From Chloranthus sessilifolius (lineage: Eukaryota > Streptophyta > Magnoliopsida > Chloranthales > Chloranthaceae): a stretch of DNA of 64,000 nt. The stretch spans positions 70,496,646 to 70,560,645 of the forward strand of contig CM037585.1 in the NCBI GenBank assembly GCA_021018995.1, read 5' to 3'. The position numbers and the translations under genes were made by a program. Shown here piece by piece: positions 10,226-22,656 of this stretch (positions within the stretch are counted from its first letter, which is position 1; every line of letters starts with the position of its first letter). The notes under the pieces are model-generated. The model saw nothing but the letters and a program-made list of their open reading frames with translations, ran no database searches and was not told where the DNA came from.

Positions 10226-12899
10226 TGTTGTTATTTTTAAGATGCTTGTTGCTAACTTTAGTTGAAAACAGTAATAAGAATGTGTTAGTAAAAATAAATT
10301 AAAGGTAGATTAAAAGACATAAAATAGCAAGTCTAAAAATACACACAGACCTGTAAGATACAAGGCCTATTGTAAAAAGTTTTGATAAGAAAGAGTTTGT
10401 CCCACAGAGAAATTGATCTAGAACCCAAAATGGGCTATAATAGTAGGCATTTAGATCTGGCTACAGATTTGACAATCCTAAAGAAAGGGAGTTGGGTGTC
10501 ACGACTACAGTAAATTAACTCTAACAAAAGAGAAATAAAGTGCAGCCCTATCTTAAAGAAAGGGTTAAGAAGAAGATGGTGATGGTGTGCGTCAAAATAA
10601 AATATAAAAATAATGGAAAGTAAGCAGGTTAAGCTAGAATTAATTCAGTAATGTAACTTAGATTTAGACTGTCTCTGCAATGATCCTTGCTGAGATGCTA
10701 TTAATAACCTCAACAAGGTAGAAGAATCCATTTTAACCCATGCCATTTGGGGTGCTCTTAGGGCTATACACTTTTCACTCGAATGGTCACAAAGTATCTG
10801 ATAGAGTCTGTCAAATCCTATTGATTAAATCAGAAACAATAACCTAATCCAAAGGAGTGGACAGATCATTTCCCCGACTAATGGAACAGATCAGGCCATG
10901 AATATTGCTGCAAATACTATGTAATGCCAGTACTACAAGCTCCCCAGATCTGTACTCAAATTTGGCTGACATCCATAGGTATTCCAACCCATAAAATCCT
11001 ATGTGCTTCGCCAAGGCCAACGGCTCAATATGCCCACACAAAGGACCAGCAACAGGTTGAATAAGGATTTAGATTCAGCTGCTCATTGCTACAAAAGACC
11101 TACAATGACTCAGCCTCAAGCTGTAATTACTACAGAGAAATCAGATCTAACAACTAATATCGATCAAGTAAAATAGAGGAGAGCCAGTTCCTACACAAAC
11201 CTCCTCACAAGGCTCTAGAAGCTCATGTGTAGAGGAGAAGAATCCTTCTCAGACAAGTGGCTGGACACCACCTTAGGGTTATACTCTGTCCACTAAAATG
11301 GTCACAGGGTATCCATTAGGTCTGTCCATACCACAAAGATCTGAGAAAGAACATGTAAATTGTTGCTGCCACCATGGAGTCCCAGGGCTACGAGCTCTCC
11401 TGATCTGGCTACAGATATGGCTTACTATCCATGGGTCTATTAAACCAAGGGAAATCAGATAGTAAATAATAGATCTACTAGAAACTGAATGGGCTAGTCC
11501 CAAAGCATGGATCCTATAGACATCTAAGGAAACCATAAGATCTGTAGATTTAATTAGTCATTAAAACAACAATCTATTTATAAAAGAAAAACTTACAATG
11601 AACTATCTAAAGGTTGCAGCCTGTACAAAACTGCTCATCCAAAAGATCCCAATGTATTCAAAGCCTATTACAAAACTAAAATAAAATTAAACCTAGCTAC
11701 TTACAAAAGGATTAGCCAGCCAATGCTGGGCTAAGAGAGAAGAAAAATAAGAAAAAGAGATGATCAAACCCTAACCCTAGCCTACTGGAGCTCTCAGCTG
11801 ACAGATGATGAAGGAATGATAAAAACACTAAACTCTAAGTACAGCTTATATACTTAGTCCATAAGGCCTTGGCTCAAAAGAGATTAACCCTAACTTTTCC
11901 AACAGACGTGGCACAGTTACAACCCTTGAATCCTTTAAGAAGTGCACCTTAAAATCTACACCTCGAGAAGTGTACCCTAACCTTGGAAAATTCTCAAAAG
12001 GTCCTTGAGTTAAAACTGAGAAGTCGAGAGCCCGAGCTTCGTGAGACTAGTATCTGCATTAATTCACTTGTGCAGTGGCAGAGCCTTCGCGGAGGAGCAT
12101 TTGGCTTAGGAGGATTCTTCACTCGCGTGGTAGATTCTCAGTTGATCGCGTAGCTGCTTTGCGCTGCAATGCTGTCATGAAAGTGAATTGAAACGCCTGG
12201 ATTTCTCACGTAGTAGAGCTTCAAAAATTCTCTCTCCCTGGATACTCACACAAGTAGGATCCTGCGCTCACATAGTAATTGGTTAGGCTTCAGAGTGTGC
12301 GAGAGCTGCGTGAGGAAAATTTTGGGCGTCTCTCTCTTCTAGGACTTCGCGAGAACTCTGTGAGATGACAAATTGTTCTTTATGCATATGGACTCGCTAT
12401 GTTCTGTGCATGGCTGCTTTAAGGCTCGATCTCTGCGAGAGCTTCGCAAGCATAAATTCTGAGAGTTTTAAGATGCAAGATCTTCATAATTTCTTTATTG
12501 TGTGTCCTATCAGCACGAGGGCAGCTTCCATTGCATTCGTAGCTCCTCAAGGGAGCTCCTCAACTCTGCGAGGTGAGTCTCTTGATTCTCTGATGCATTG
12601 CACTTGCTGCTATTACAGCTTCCTCTATTCTCATCCAACATCTTTCATCTGCTAGACTTTTGGTCAATGATGACCAGCAACTGAGTCACCATGGTGAGCA
12701 CTACCAGGGTGTTCTATTAGGCTTTGGCCCAGCGGTCATCTTTGCATGTATTCTCTCTCTTCTTTAGACCAATAAGCAAGGATTTTGTATTAAGTTGCAC
12801 AGTTTATTGCTAACTACAAAACACACCTAACAAATGATTATTAGTTTACTTCAAGGTCCATTAAAGGCTAGGTTAAGAGGTGAAAAGTGATACTTTTCA
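10226..12899 (-). repeat. 3' LTR of the minus-strand Athila element
   Basis: On the minus strand it starts TGAAAAGTATCACTTTTC and ends AACAACA. It pairs with 22117-24803 throughout. A TATA-like GTATATAAG lies on the minus strand at 11845-11853. Two copies of a conserved hairpin module lie at 10764-10800 and 11280-11314. The segment 12020-12560 is unusually rich in CpG words of the CTTCGCGAG type. Upstream on the minus strand, the sequence GGTTTAGGAGTG may serve as polypurine tract. Open frames here are chance. Confidence 0.85.
10764..11314 (-). repeat. Two copies of a conserved Athila LTR hairpin module (3' LTR)
   Basis: Copies at 10764-10800 and 11280-11314. In the LTR sense the module reads GGATACYCTGTGACCATT, then a short loop, then AGTGGACAGAGTATA. 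The outer arms are complementary (nine base pairs in the best copies) and an inner CCA/TGG pair encloses the loop. Equivalent modules occur in the other LTRs (22657, 23171, 37600, 37710, 62847). Confidence 0.65.
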
Positions 12900-15800
12900 G
12901 TGAATAATACACTCCTAAACCTAATCTTTGCTAGTCCCTGAGCAAAGGAGAAATTAAAACAACTACTCTAAGAATTTAAATGCCACTTTTGTAGGGAACA
13001 CAGATGCATTTAGCTTATGCATCAAGCCTTTTAAACCCCTAGGTGAACCCTAGTGGAGGAGTGAAGTCTCCTGAGGGTTTTTAGTGAAGATACCCACAAA
13101 CTTCTTAATAAAACAATTAACAAAAGTGCAAAATTATCAAGTCAGCTATCAAGAAACAGAGCATCAGTTCACCTTTGATTCAACAAAAATGTGAGGAATT
13201 TGAATATATGATATGCACAGACATTTAATCATCACAACTTTTACATAGATGCACATTATTTCCAATTAGCTCATAACAAGGGAAAACATCACATGTAGGT
13301 AAGTACTGAACTCATCATTAATTCAAAAATTAGGTTATAGGTCATGCCCAATACATTCAACATCAGACCCAATGCTCACTAGGGCAGACTCTCACAAGGA
13401 ACTTTGAGGGTTTTCATTTTCTCTCAAGCTCAAGAGCAGTTATAGGCCCCAAATGGGTCTGTAAGCATGAGCATAGGAAAAGCACCTAAATTCTGGCATC
13501 ATTGGCTAATCCTCACCATAGATTGGACAACTCTTTGTCTCTGCATGATAATTCATTCAACTTTTGATCACAGGGTCTTTCAACTGGGTTGTAATGTGGC
13601 TTATGGGATAGGTTATAAAGAATGAAAGGTTGAAAAGGGATTCAAAATTGAGAAATCAATAGGTGAAGGAGGTGATTCATGACTTCACCTTCTTTAATTT
13701 AGCACCTTTCATTTTCTTTAAAATTCTTCAGACTTGAAGTGGCCAGTTTCTCCTCTTATTTTTTATTTTTCTAATGACCTTTTCCTCTTGACTCCTCTCT
13801 TATTCCTCTTCATTATTGTTTTTCTTTCTTTCAGATGCATTTTTCTTTTTGTTTTTGTTTCTATTTTTCTGACTTGCCACCTCTTTCCTCAGCTGCTACA
13901 CTGTTAAGCTTTAGGTATCTCTTCTCCATTCACCCAATGTTGACCCTATCTTGTCCATCTTCAGCTCCTTCTCCTTTACCTTCTAAATTCTCAGTGTGAG
14001 GGTAGGTTTGAATCAGGTCCATAAGTTCAAGTACAAGTACTCAGGTGTATTTTGAAGAAAATTGGAAATCTAGGCTCAAAAGGTGTGTGTATAAGGGCAG
14101 TTGATTAGGGTTTGGTCTATTTAAGCTGAAATTGTCCAAGAGAAGGCCTTGATACTTTCCTAGGTGTCATGAGTGCTGTCAGTTATTTCAACTTGGAGGT
14201 GCCTAACTTCTAGTGAGGGCATTGACTCAGCCAATCCTTAGAGCTAAAAGAATTGCCTCAGTCACTCCTGAAAGGAAGAAAAAAAATTTTGTAGGCCCAA
14301 ATCTCACTAGTTATGGCCTTCCATTGAACTCTTAGGCATGTCCTTATCTTTTTCTCTCTATAATGATTCACTAAGTTCTGATATAAGTGAGTTTTGTTTG
14401 TGTTTGCATCATGGAAAAGTTAAAATTTAAAAGCTTGTAATGCCTAAAGGTCTGCAAAATTTTTAAATTTATCATTTTTTATGATTCTTAAGTGAGCATG
14501 GCTCCATTTCTATCTTACTCACTTGATTCTGTTGTACTTAGGTTAACTATTTCATTGGAAAACCATACCACACCCCCAAACCTATGAGGAGCAGTGTCCT
14601 CACTGATTCAAAGGTAGATGTGGATGTGCTGCAGGCTCAAAACAGAGGTATTAAAAGAAAAGAAACAGCAGGAAAGAAAAACAGACAACACACAACAAAC
14701 AACAAATAAACAAACAAAAATATAGAAAAACAGTGAACTCATCAACACATAACAAAAAGAAATTCTATTAAGATGCAAAAAGATTACCACAAGGTGTTAC
14801 AAAGAGATCCCAACTAAGTACATAAAAAGTATACACCTAAGAAAAATCTAGACACACATTAGCAAAACATCCTTTCAAAAATAAAATGGTTCTCCCTCCT
14901 GGCTCCGGGATATCCTCAACTTGCTGCTTGTGGAAGAGGAACTACAAGCCAGGAGATAGGGGGGAGAACATGGATCAAGGAGAAGAAGGCTGAGCAGGTG
15001 GTGGATTGAAGGGGATGGGGGAGAAGATGTAGGTGGTTCTATCTTCTATTTCTTCTTCTTTTGCTAGTTCTTTTTCTTTTCCTCATTGGCCAAGATCCTT
15101 TGGAGCTCCTCGTACTCATCCTAGAGGAATTGTAGTGGGTCAGGCTCCAGTGGTGGTGGTGGATCCCCCCAAACGGGTTCGAATTTAATCGGGAACTCGA
15201 AGGGTTTGTCATCTGCCATTGGTTATGGGTAGGGACGGACTGCTGAGGTTAAAGGAGAATGAATGCGAAGGAGACGAACTACCCTTGTATTTAAAGTGCT
15301 TGGACGGTGGAATATGAATTAGCATATTAAATTTTGCCCCCTTCCAAGCTTCATTGACATAAAGAAATTAATGAAGGTTAGTTGGCAATAAATTGTGATT
15401 ATTATGGGAAATGGTAAATCGCACAATTTATTATGGGGAATGAAATTGCATAGTAAATGATGGTCTATTTTTAGCACTGAGAGTTAAAGCAGAGGGATAG
15501 GAAATGAAGAAATCAAAGAAATCCATCAAGGTTAAAAGGGCCAATCCTGTGTTTCGCGCAGCTATCCACGATGAACTCGCGAAGTAGATTTTGCTCGCAG
15601 TACAGATGTAAATTCGTGAGAAGGACAACCACACAGAAGAACATAGCTCCGCGAAAATAGAATCAGATGCATTGTGTGCCTCACAAAGTAACTTCGCAGA
15701 GTTGACGGCCTAAGCGCGCGATGCAGTTTCTCATTTCTCATACGGCTTAGCTGGTGATCCCCATGAAGAACAACCATTTTGAGTTCAGAGACCTTGCGCA

Positions 15801-16276
15801 ATAAAATATTTTGAATTCTTCATTTTGCGCCCTCAAGACTCCGCGAGAAAACCTTGAAATGGCTCGCGATTGTGAAAATTAGGCCATTTAACCCCGCGAG
15901 AAAGAAACACTTAACCCCCTTTCTCAATTTGTGCCCTGGCTTGTGCATGTACAGTGTCATGCACCCATTCAGTGGCCATTAGCACCAACCCTTTTACATG
16001 TACTTCATTCTCTAATGAAAATATCCTCCCCCTTACCAGCACATGCATATCAAAATTTCAGAATGATAAAAGCTTTTCATGGAAGCAAATTCTTGACAAT
16101 TATAGTGCCAATACTTCAATCACCTCACAAAAATAGGCATGCATCTCCCATATTAATGACAGATATGAAAACAAACAAGCAAATATCCCTAAAAAAAAGT
16201 AAATGACATGGTCCTAGGCAAACAAAAACACACAAAAGTTTCAACAGATATGGTACATATATTACAAAGTTGTAGA
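12900..16276 (-). other. Post-integrase region of the Athila element, no recognisable gene
   Basis: Athila elements can carry an env-like ORF here, but I find no open frame with signal peptide, membrane segments or known similarity. One short minus-strand frame starts at 15219 (MADDKPFEFPIKFEPVW, proline-rich) and stops after 32 codons. A second in-phase open stretch (DEYEELQRILANEEKK) follows it, suggesting a decayed small protein. Around 15550-15900 CpG-rich words such as CTCGCGAAG recur, as in the LTR. The rest is AT-rich; 13680-14800 has several homopolymer tracts. Confidence 0.5.
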
Positions 16277-17669
16277 TTACTGAGCAGTGGGAGGTTCATG
16301 TAGGTGAATGGTTTGAGGAGGCTCCACTGAATTTTCTACACAAATCTTAAGCCTTTGACCATTCACTTTTGTGATATTCCCTGTCTTTGGATCCAAGATC
16401 TCCACCGCACCAGATGGGGTGGCTTTGATAACAGTGTAAGGTCCATCCCATCTGGATTTCAACTTCCCTAGAAAAAATTAAGTCTAAAGTTAAAAAGCCA
16501 AACCTTAGTGCCAACATTGAAGCCATTCCTCAATAGCTTCTTGTCAAAGAATGCCTTTGATCTCTCTTTGTACATTCTGGCATTTGCATAGGCTTCCAAC
16601 CTCAGTTCATCAAGTTCTGCCATTTGCAACTTCCTGTGAGAACCAACAGAAATTAGGTCTAAATTCATTGTTTTGATAGCCCAATAAGCTCGGTGCTCTA
16701 AGTCCACTGGTAGGTGGTAGGCCTTGCCATACACTTACCTAAATGGGGACATGCTAATAGGAGTCTTATAGGCAGTCCTATAAGCCCACAAAGCATCATT
16801 CAGCTTTTGTGCCCAATCCTTTCTATCAGCCCTCACAGTCTTTTCTAGAATATGCTTAATCTCCCTATTGGAAATTTCAACTTGCCAACTGGCCTGTAGG
16901 TGGTAGGGAGTTGTAATTCTATGTGTAACAGAATACTTTTTGAGTAGGTTCTCGAAAGGTCTATTACAGAAATGGCTCCCCCCATCACTGATTATAGCTC
17001 TGGGGATGCCAAATCTTGAGAAAATATTATCCTTGTGGCAATGGCTTCCACCCATTTGGACACATAGTCTACTACCACAAGTATGAAATTAAATTTGATA
17101 GATGTAGGAAAGGGGCCCATAAAATCAATGCCCCAGATGTCAAAAAGTTCTACTACTAGGATGGGCTGCAGTGGCATGGAATCTCTCTTGGAAATGCCTC
17201 CCATCCTTTGACATCTCTCATAGGCCTTGTAATGTAAGTAGGCATCTCTGAATAAACAAGGCCAATACAAACCACATTGGAGCACTTTTGCTACAGTCTT
17301 TTTGCCACTAAAATGACCTCCACAGGCTTACTCATGGCACATTGAAAGAATGTTGTGGAAATCACTTTCAAGCACACATTTCCTAATAACCTGGTCTGCA
17401 CAATACTTGTAAAGGTATGGATCCTCCCACAGAAAATGTCTAACCTGAGAGAAGAATAGATCTTTGTCCATCTTAGACCAGTGTGGAGGGATCTTACCAG
17501 CAGCAAGAAAGTTGATAATGTGTGCAAACCAGCGCATACTAGACTGTAAAATAAAAAGTTGCTTATCAGGGAACAACCCATTAACAGGTGTTTCTGCACA
17601 TTCTTCCAAAACAATTCTAGAGAGGTGGTCAGCCACCACATTCTCTACTCCCTTCTTATCTTTGATCAC
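16277..17669 (-). pseudogene. Athila integrase, broken
   Basis: Catalyses insertion of the cDNA into the genome. Read on the minus strand from 17669: linker with VADHLSRI, zinc-binding region near 17340-17180, then the catalytic core with the first Asp in GIDFMGPFP, the second Asp in [10 protein letters not shown] and the Glu in [13 protein letters not shown]. The C-terminal domain includes AYHLPVDLEHRAYWAIK and WDGPYTVIKATPSG, ending at 16277. The three catalytic acidic residues are present. In the zinc finger one Cys of the final CxxC appears replaced by Tyr (AYERC). The frame is broken at about 17325, 17055, 16734 and 16465 by stops or shifts, so the protein cannot be made as is. It lies directly downstream of RNase H, as in all Ty3/gypsy elements. 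Confidence 0.85.
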
Positions 17670-17673
17670 AAGA

Positions 17674-18180
17674 TCAAACTCTTGTAAGAGGAGGATCCTT
17701 CTTAGCCAATAGATATTTCAGGGCTGAGTGACCTGTAAACACTACAATCTTAGACTCTAATAAGTAGGGTCTGAACTTGTCCACAACAAACACTACAACA
17801 AGCAGCTCCTTCTCAGTTGTGGTGTAATTGAGCTCAGCTTCAGCTAGTGTTTTGCTGGCATAATAGATTACTGCAGGCAGCTTATCTTTCCTTTGTCCTA
17901 AGACAACACCTATGGCCAGGTCTAATGCATCACACATCAACTCCAAGGGGAGTGAGTAATCTGGGGCCTGGATCACAGGGGCAGTTGTAAGGCACTTTTT
18001 TAAGGCCTCAAGGCACTCAGCAGAAAATACAAATGGCACATCTTGGCAAAGCAGGTGGCATAATGGTTTGGCAATCTTGCTGAAGTCCTTGATGAACATC
18101 CTATAAAATTCAGCATGTCTTAAAAATTATCTGATCTACTTGACAGTCTTGGGTGGGGGCAGATGTGAAATCAAGTCCAC
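17674..18180 (-). pseudogene. Athila RNase H and RT connection, broken
   Basis: Ribonuclease H degrades the RNA strand during reverse transcription. The open part 18099-17674 starts with FIKDFSKIAKPL, the RT tether, and continues with the RNase H fold: LMCDALDLAIGVVL (first Asp), TTTEKELLVVVF (Glu) and FTGHSALKYL. In this family the last motif normally has Asp where Gly is seen here, so a catalytic residue is lost. Stops occur upstream near 18130 and 18120 between RT and this part. It is in the same reading direction as RT and integrase. Confidence 0.85.
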
Positions 18181-19350
18181 TTTAGCCTTTTCAACCTCAA
18201 TTCCTTTGTGAGAGACCACATGGCCTAGTACAATCCTTTGTGTCACCATAAAGTGGCTCTTTTCCTAGCTTAGGACGAAATGGGTCTCCTCACATCTTTG
18301 TAAAACCATATCAAGGTGTCTCAAACACTGGCTAAAGCTGTCCCCATACACTGAGAAATCATCCATGAAGATTTCCAAGAATTTGTTAATCATATTAGAA
18401 AAAATTATATACATGCACCTCTGAAATGTGGCTGGGGCATTGCACAGTCTGAAAGGCATCCTTCTATAAGTAAAGGTGCCAAAGGGACATGTGAAAGTAG
18501 TTTTCTCCTGATCTTGTCGGTCCATAGGGATTTGGTTATACCCTGAGTATCCATCAAGAAAATAGTAAAATTCCTTCCCAGCCAGCTTATCTAGAATTTG
18601 GTCAATGAAAAGGAGGGGGAAATGGTCCTTTTTGGTCCTAGAGTTGAGTTTTCGATAGTCAATGCAAGCCCTCCAGACAGTGGTCTCTTTGGTTGGCATC
18701 AACTCTCCAGAATCCATAGTGATAACTGCGATGCCTAACTTTTTAGGTACCACCTAGATAGGTGACACCCATTCAGAATCCGAAATGGGGTAAATCACTC
18801 CTGCATCTAACAGTTTCACTATCTCCTTGAGGACCACCTCCTACACGTGAGGATTTAATTTCCTCTGCATCTCCCTTGAGGGTTTGGCACCCTCATCAAG
18901 ATGAATTTTGTGCATGAAAACTGAGGCATCAATGCCTCCAAGGTCAACTATTGTCCACCCAATTGCTTTCTTGTGCTTCTTAAAAACATTCAGTAGTTCC
19001 TCCTACTCACTAGTGAGAGAAGAGTAGATAATCATGGGAAGCTTGTTGTCCTGCCCTAAAAGGCATATTTTAATGTGGCTGGGAGCTACTTTAGCTCTAG
19101 CTTAGGGGGACTTTCAATTGAAAGCAACATAGGTGCCTTAGTGGTTTGAGAAAGATGCAGCAATGTATGTTTCTAATTGGAATGCTGCACAAGGCCCACA
19201 GAATAGTCTGTTAAGGTGCTATCTTCTATCATGAAAACTTGAGCCTTCTTTTCCAACAAACTCCAAATATTTGCCAGGTGATCAGCAACACTATCCCAAT
19301 CCAGCAGATTGGATAATTCCTCTTCCACTAGGCCATCTAGTACATCTACT
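18181..19350 (-). pseudogene. Athila reverse transcriptase, broken
   Basis: RNA- and DNA-dependent DNA polymerase. From 19350 leftwards the N-terminal part is recognisable only across stops (LPATLKYAF, then motifs before the fingers). The frame 18753-18265 is open and carries IDYRKLNSRTKKDHFPL, YSGYNQIPM, FTCPFGTFTYRRMPF and FMDDFSVYG. The catalytic DD pair is therefore intact. A stop at about 18264 follows ETHFVLS, where the family usually has Trp-Glu-Lys. Most stops in the N-terminal part replace Gln or Trp codons, the pattern of C-to-T decay in methylated DNA. The upstream neighbour is the protease in the same direction. Confidence 0.85.
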
Positions 19351-19352
19351 GC

Positions 19353-20501
19353 CTAGCAGTTCTCAATGTCAGTCAGAGGCACTGTAGCAGCATGGTACAC
19401 ATTCAAATGGGCCTTCATGTTCCCAAAGGTAACCTCCATCACCACTGACCTACATTGTATGCAAGCATTTGCAGTAGCCAAGAATGGTCTTCCAAGGATA
19501 ACAGGAATTGGGGTTTTGCTTTTGCAAGGGTCCATGTCCAAAATAAGGAAATTAGCTAGATAACAGAATTTGTCCACCCCCACCAAGACATCGTCTACCA
19601 CACCCATAGGTCTCCTCTCAGACCTGTCAGCCAGTTGGAGCACAACTGATGTAGGTTTAAGCACCCCCAAACTTAGCTCCTCATACACTGAATAAGGGAG
19701 TAAGTTCACACTGGCCCCTAAGTCCAAGAGGGCTTTTCCAATGGTGTGGTTTCCGATTATGCAGGGGATAGTAGGTACCCATGGGTCTTGTAATTTTTCT
19801 GGTGTGGTAATGGACAGGTTCGACTCAACATGCTGAACGGCAAACACTCTTTTAGATAACTGCACCCTTGCTTTCCTCTTTTGTGTGCAGAGGTCCTTCA
19901 AAAACTTAGCATAGGTAGGAACTTGTTTTATGGCATCAAGCAAGGGTAAATTGATCCTGACGTGCTTGAAAGTCTTCAACATTTCCTCCATCTGAGCATC
20001 CCCTTTATAAAGAGGGGATGGGACAGCTAGTGCTTGAGGAAATAGCAGTTGTGGCACTGCTAGTGCCATTGTTGCATGCCTATTAACATCATGGTCATAT
20101 TTTTGTCTTTTTCTTTTATCTTCATTTATTATTTGATGTTGGGGCTCGACATCAGCCCCATTATTTTTCCCTAGCTGATCCACAGCAGGGGGTATAATCC
20201 TTGACTCTTCAACACTAAAAATTCTTTCATTTTCATTTTTATTTTCTGTGACCTCTTCAGTTACCTTGCCCACCAAATTGTCAACCACCCTGCCACTCCT
20301 AAGGGAAGTGATTGCATCAGCTTCCTCATGGGTGGAGGATGCATCTCCAATCATATACTGCCCTTTTGGATTTTTCAGGAGTTGACTAGGCAATTTTCCT
20401 TCCTCCCTTCTATTTAAAGCATTACAAATTTGACCAAACTGATCCTCAATCTTCTTAATGCTCTGTCCATGAGAATTGATAGCCTGTACTAAGTTTCCCA
20501 A
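19353..20501 (-). CDS. Athila gag C-terminus and aspartic protease, open for 382 codons
   Basis: Longest open frame of this element. Residues about 1-130 are a gag-like linker (INSHGQSIKKIEDQFGQI; ITSLRSGRVVDN). About residue 200 onward is the Athila protease: IPCIIGNHTIGKALLDLGAS with the active-site Asp in DLGAS, then VNLLPYSVYEELSLG, LQLADRSERRPMG and PVILGRPFLATANACI. The usual D-S/T-G triad is D-L-G in this lineage, so DLG is not itself a defect. It cleaves the Gag-Pol polyprotein. It is only one segment of a once longer frame: gag upstream and RT downstream are broken, so although open it is not an independent gene. The start at 20501 is simply the first Met in the open stretch. Confidence 0.8.
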   Translation of the reverse strand: MGNLVQAINSHGQSIKKIEDQFGQICNALNRREEGKLPSQLLKNPKGQYMIGDASSTHEEADAITSLRSGRVVDNLVGKVTEEVTENKNENERIFSVEESRIIPPAVDQLGKNNGADVEPQHQIINEDKRKRQKYDHDVNRHATMALAVPQLLFPQALAVPSPLYKGDAQMEEMLKTFKHVRINLPLLDAIKQVPTYAKFLKDLCTQKRKARVQLSKRVFAVQHVESNLSITTPEKLQDPWVPTIPCIIGNHTIGKALLDLGASVNLLPYSVYEELSLGVLKPTSVVLQLADRSERRPMGVVDDVLVGVDKFCYLANFLILDMDPCKSKTPIPVILGRPFLATANACIQCRSVVMEVTFGNMKAHLNVYHAATVPLTDIENC

Positions 20502-20789
20502 ATTTTATATTGAAGCCAGCATCTGATCTTCAAATGCAGAGGATCGAGGCTGTTGTGGGGGCAGGGCCAACTGGTTAGACTGGGGGCAAGTAGCAGGAAA
20601 TTTTACCTTGGTGGGTACCCGTGGTTAAACTGGTGCTGAGGTCTGTAAGGAGCTACCACTTGCTATTTCTAGGATTGAGGATATGAATCTTGTCTCTACC
20701 TTAGATTTGGGTGGTTCCTCTAAGAATATCCAGCAGGCTGCTACCCATATGTTTGAGCAGCATTGGCATGCTCCATAACAAAATCAGGA

Positions 20790-21840
20790 AACTAGTTGGC
20801 AGATGGACAATCATGAATAGAATGTGTGGGAGATTGGCATATCAGACATGCTTCCTCCACCTGTGCAACCATTCGGGGCTGCATCACATTTATTAATTTG
20901 TCAAATTTTAAGGACAAATTGTCCACCTTCCTCTCCAAATCACCTTGCACCTTGACTTCATATATTCCACCTCCAGGGGTGGCCTCTTTCACCATCTTAG
21001 CTGGGGTCTAACTGTCATTGTGTGACAGAGACTCCTGCTGCATAGAATTTTCCCCTATTATATCAAACAACTCCCAAGTTTTCTTAGCTGTGTTGTGGAG
21101 GTAGGTACCACCACAGGAACCATCCACCATATCTCTGTTCTTGGGATTAATTTATAGAATACTTGCACTAGTTGCCACATTGAAATTTGGTGGTGGGGGC
21201 ATTGTTTTAACATTTTCTAGAATCTTTCCCAAGCTTCATAAAAATCCTCAATTGAGGACTGAGTAAATAACAAAATATTTGTCCTCATCTGGTTGGTTTT
21301 GTTAATGGGAAAGAATTTAGCCAGGAATTTGGTTTGAAGGTCACTCCATGACTGTATGTTGTTGGTTGGGAGCTTTGATAGTCATGTTCTGGCATTGTCC
21401 TTTAAGGAAAAAGGAAAAAGCCTCAGTTTGGTGGCCTCAGGCCCAAGCCAGTAATATTGAAAGTAGTGCAAAGTGTCAAAAATTGGTCAATATGCTTATA
21501 GGGATCTTCTTTACTAAGCCCATAAAATGAAGGTAGCATATTAATGGCGAAGGATTTAATTTCATAATTCCCCTCAACATAGGGAAATTGAATGTAGAAG
21601 GGGGAGGTGTACCCCCTAGGTGCATTGTACTCCTTTAATATTGTTTTGCCTCTCAGCCATGATAGCTGGTTCAGTTTCAATAGGAGGGCCTTGAGTGGTG
21701 TGTCTAGGTCTAAGGATCCTTTCAACCTCTAGATTTGGAGGTTCCAACTCAGGATTTAAGGACCTTCTACCAAGTATATACTTACACCCACAGTAAGTAA
21801 AGAGCATGCTCGCAAGCACACACAAAAAGATTTCAAACAA
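20790..21840 (-). pseudogene. gag: Athila gag, broken
   Basis: Structural capsid and nucleocapsid precursor. Minus-strand segments read N-terminal RRSLNPELEPPNLEVERILR, then after a frameshift at about 21620 YTSPFYIQFPYVEGNYEIKS and LPSFYGLSKEDPYKHIDQF. A core decayed by stops and frameshifts follows (21420-21050, with GSCGGTYLHNTAKKTWEL still readable). Last is the open end 20995-20792 with the zinc knuckle CLICQSPTHSIHDCP (CX2CX4HX4C). Between 20790 and 20501 the reading continues, with stops, into the protease frame. It lies directly after the PBS and leader, as expected. Confidence 0.8.
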
Positions 21841-22092
21841 AAATTAACAACTATATAAATTTACACTAAACAAATAACATGAAATTAAACATAAATGGAA
21901 TGAGATTTAGGAGGAAGTGTAAACAGAGCTAGCTACATTCCAGTTGCAGCTCTAGCTTTTCCCTTTTTCTACTATCCATTTCTGTAAAACTCCAAAAAAT
22001 ATCAGTAGTACTTTATTCTAGATTAGGCACAGCTATAAAGAATTTGGAAGTCTAAATTATAGTACAACCTAGGTCTACTAAAAAGATCAATA

Positions 22093-22110
22093 TCCCCGAC
22101 AACGGCAGCA
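22093..22110 (-). other. Primer-binding site of the minus-strand Athila element
   Basis: On the minus strand TGCTGCCGTTGTCGGGGA, closely matching the Athila tRNA-Asp PBS. It is separated from the LTR end (22117) by the short A/T spacer typical of this lineage. Confidence 0.85.
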
Positions 22111-22656
22111 AAAACTTGTTGTTGGTATTTTTAAGATGCTTACTGCTAACTTTATTCTAAAACAGTGATAAAAATGTGTTAGTAAAAATAAATCAAAGGT
22201 GGATTAAAAGACACAAAATAACAAGTCTAAAAATACACACAGACCTGCAAGATAGAAGGCCTATTGTAGCAAGTTTTGATAAGTAAAAGTTTGTCCCATA
22301 GAGAAATTGATCTAGAACCCAAAATGGGCTATAATACTAGGCCTTCAGATCTAGCTACAGATCTGACAATCCTAAAGAAAGGGAGTTGGGTGTCACGACT
22401 ACAGTAAATTAACCCTTATAAAAGATAAATAAAGTGCAGCCCTACCCTAAAAAAAGGGTTAAGAAGAAGATGGTGTGGTATGTACCAAAATAAAATATAA
22501 AAATAATGGGAAGTAAGCAGGTTAAGCTAGAGTTAATGTAGTAATGTAACTCAGATTTAAACTATTTCTGCAATGATCCTTACTGAGATGCTATCAATAA
22601 CTCAACAAGGTAGAAGAATCCAATTTAACCCATGCCATTTGAGGTGCTCTTAGGGC

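Noticed and set aside
12900-16276. Possible env-like gene in the Athila element
   Set aside because: Expected by position, but no open frame with membrane segments or known motif is present.
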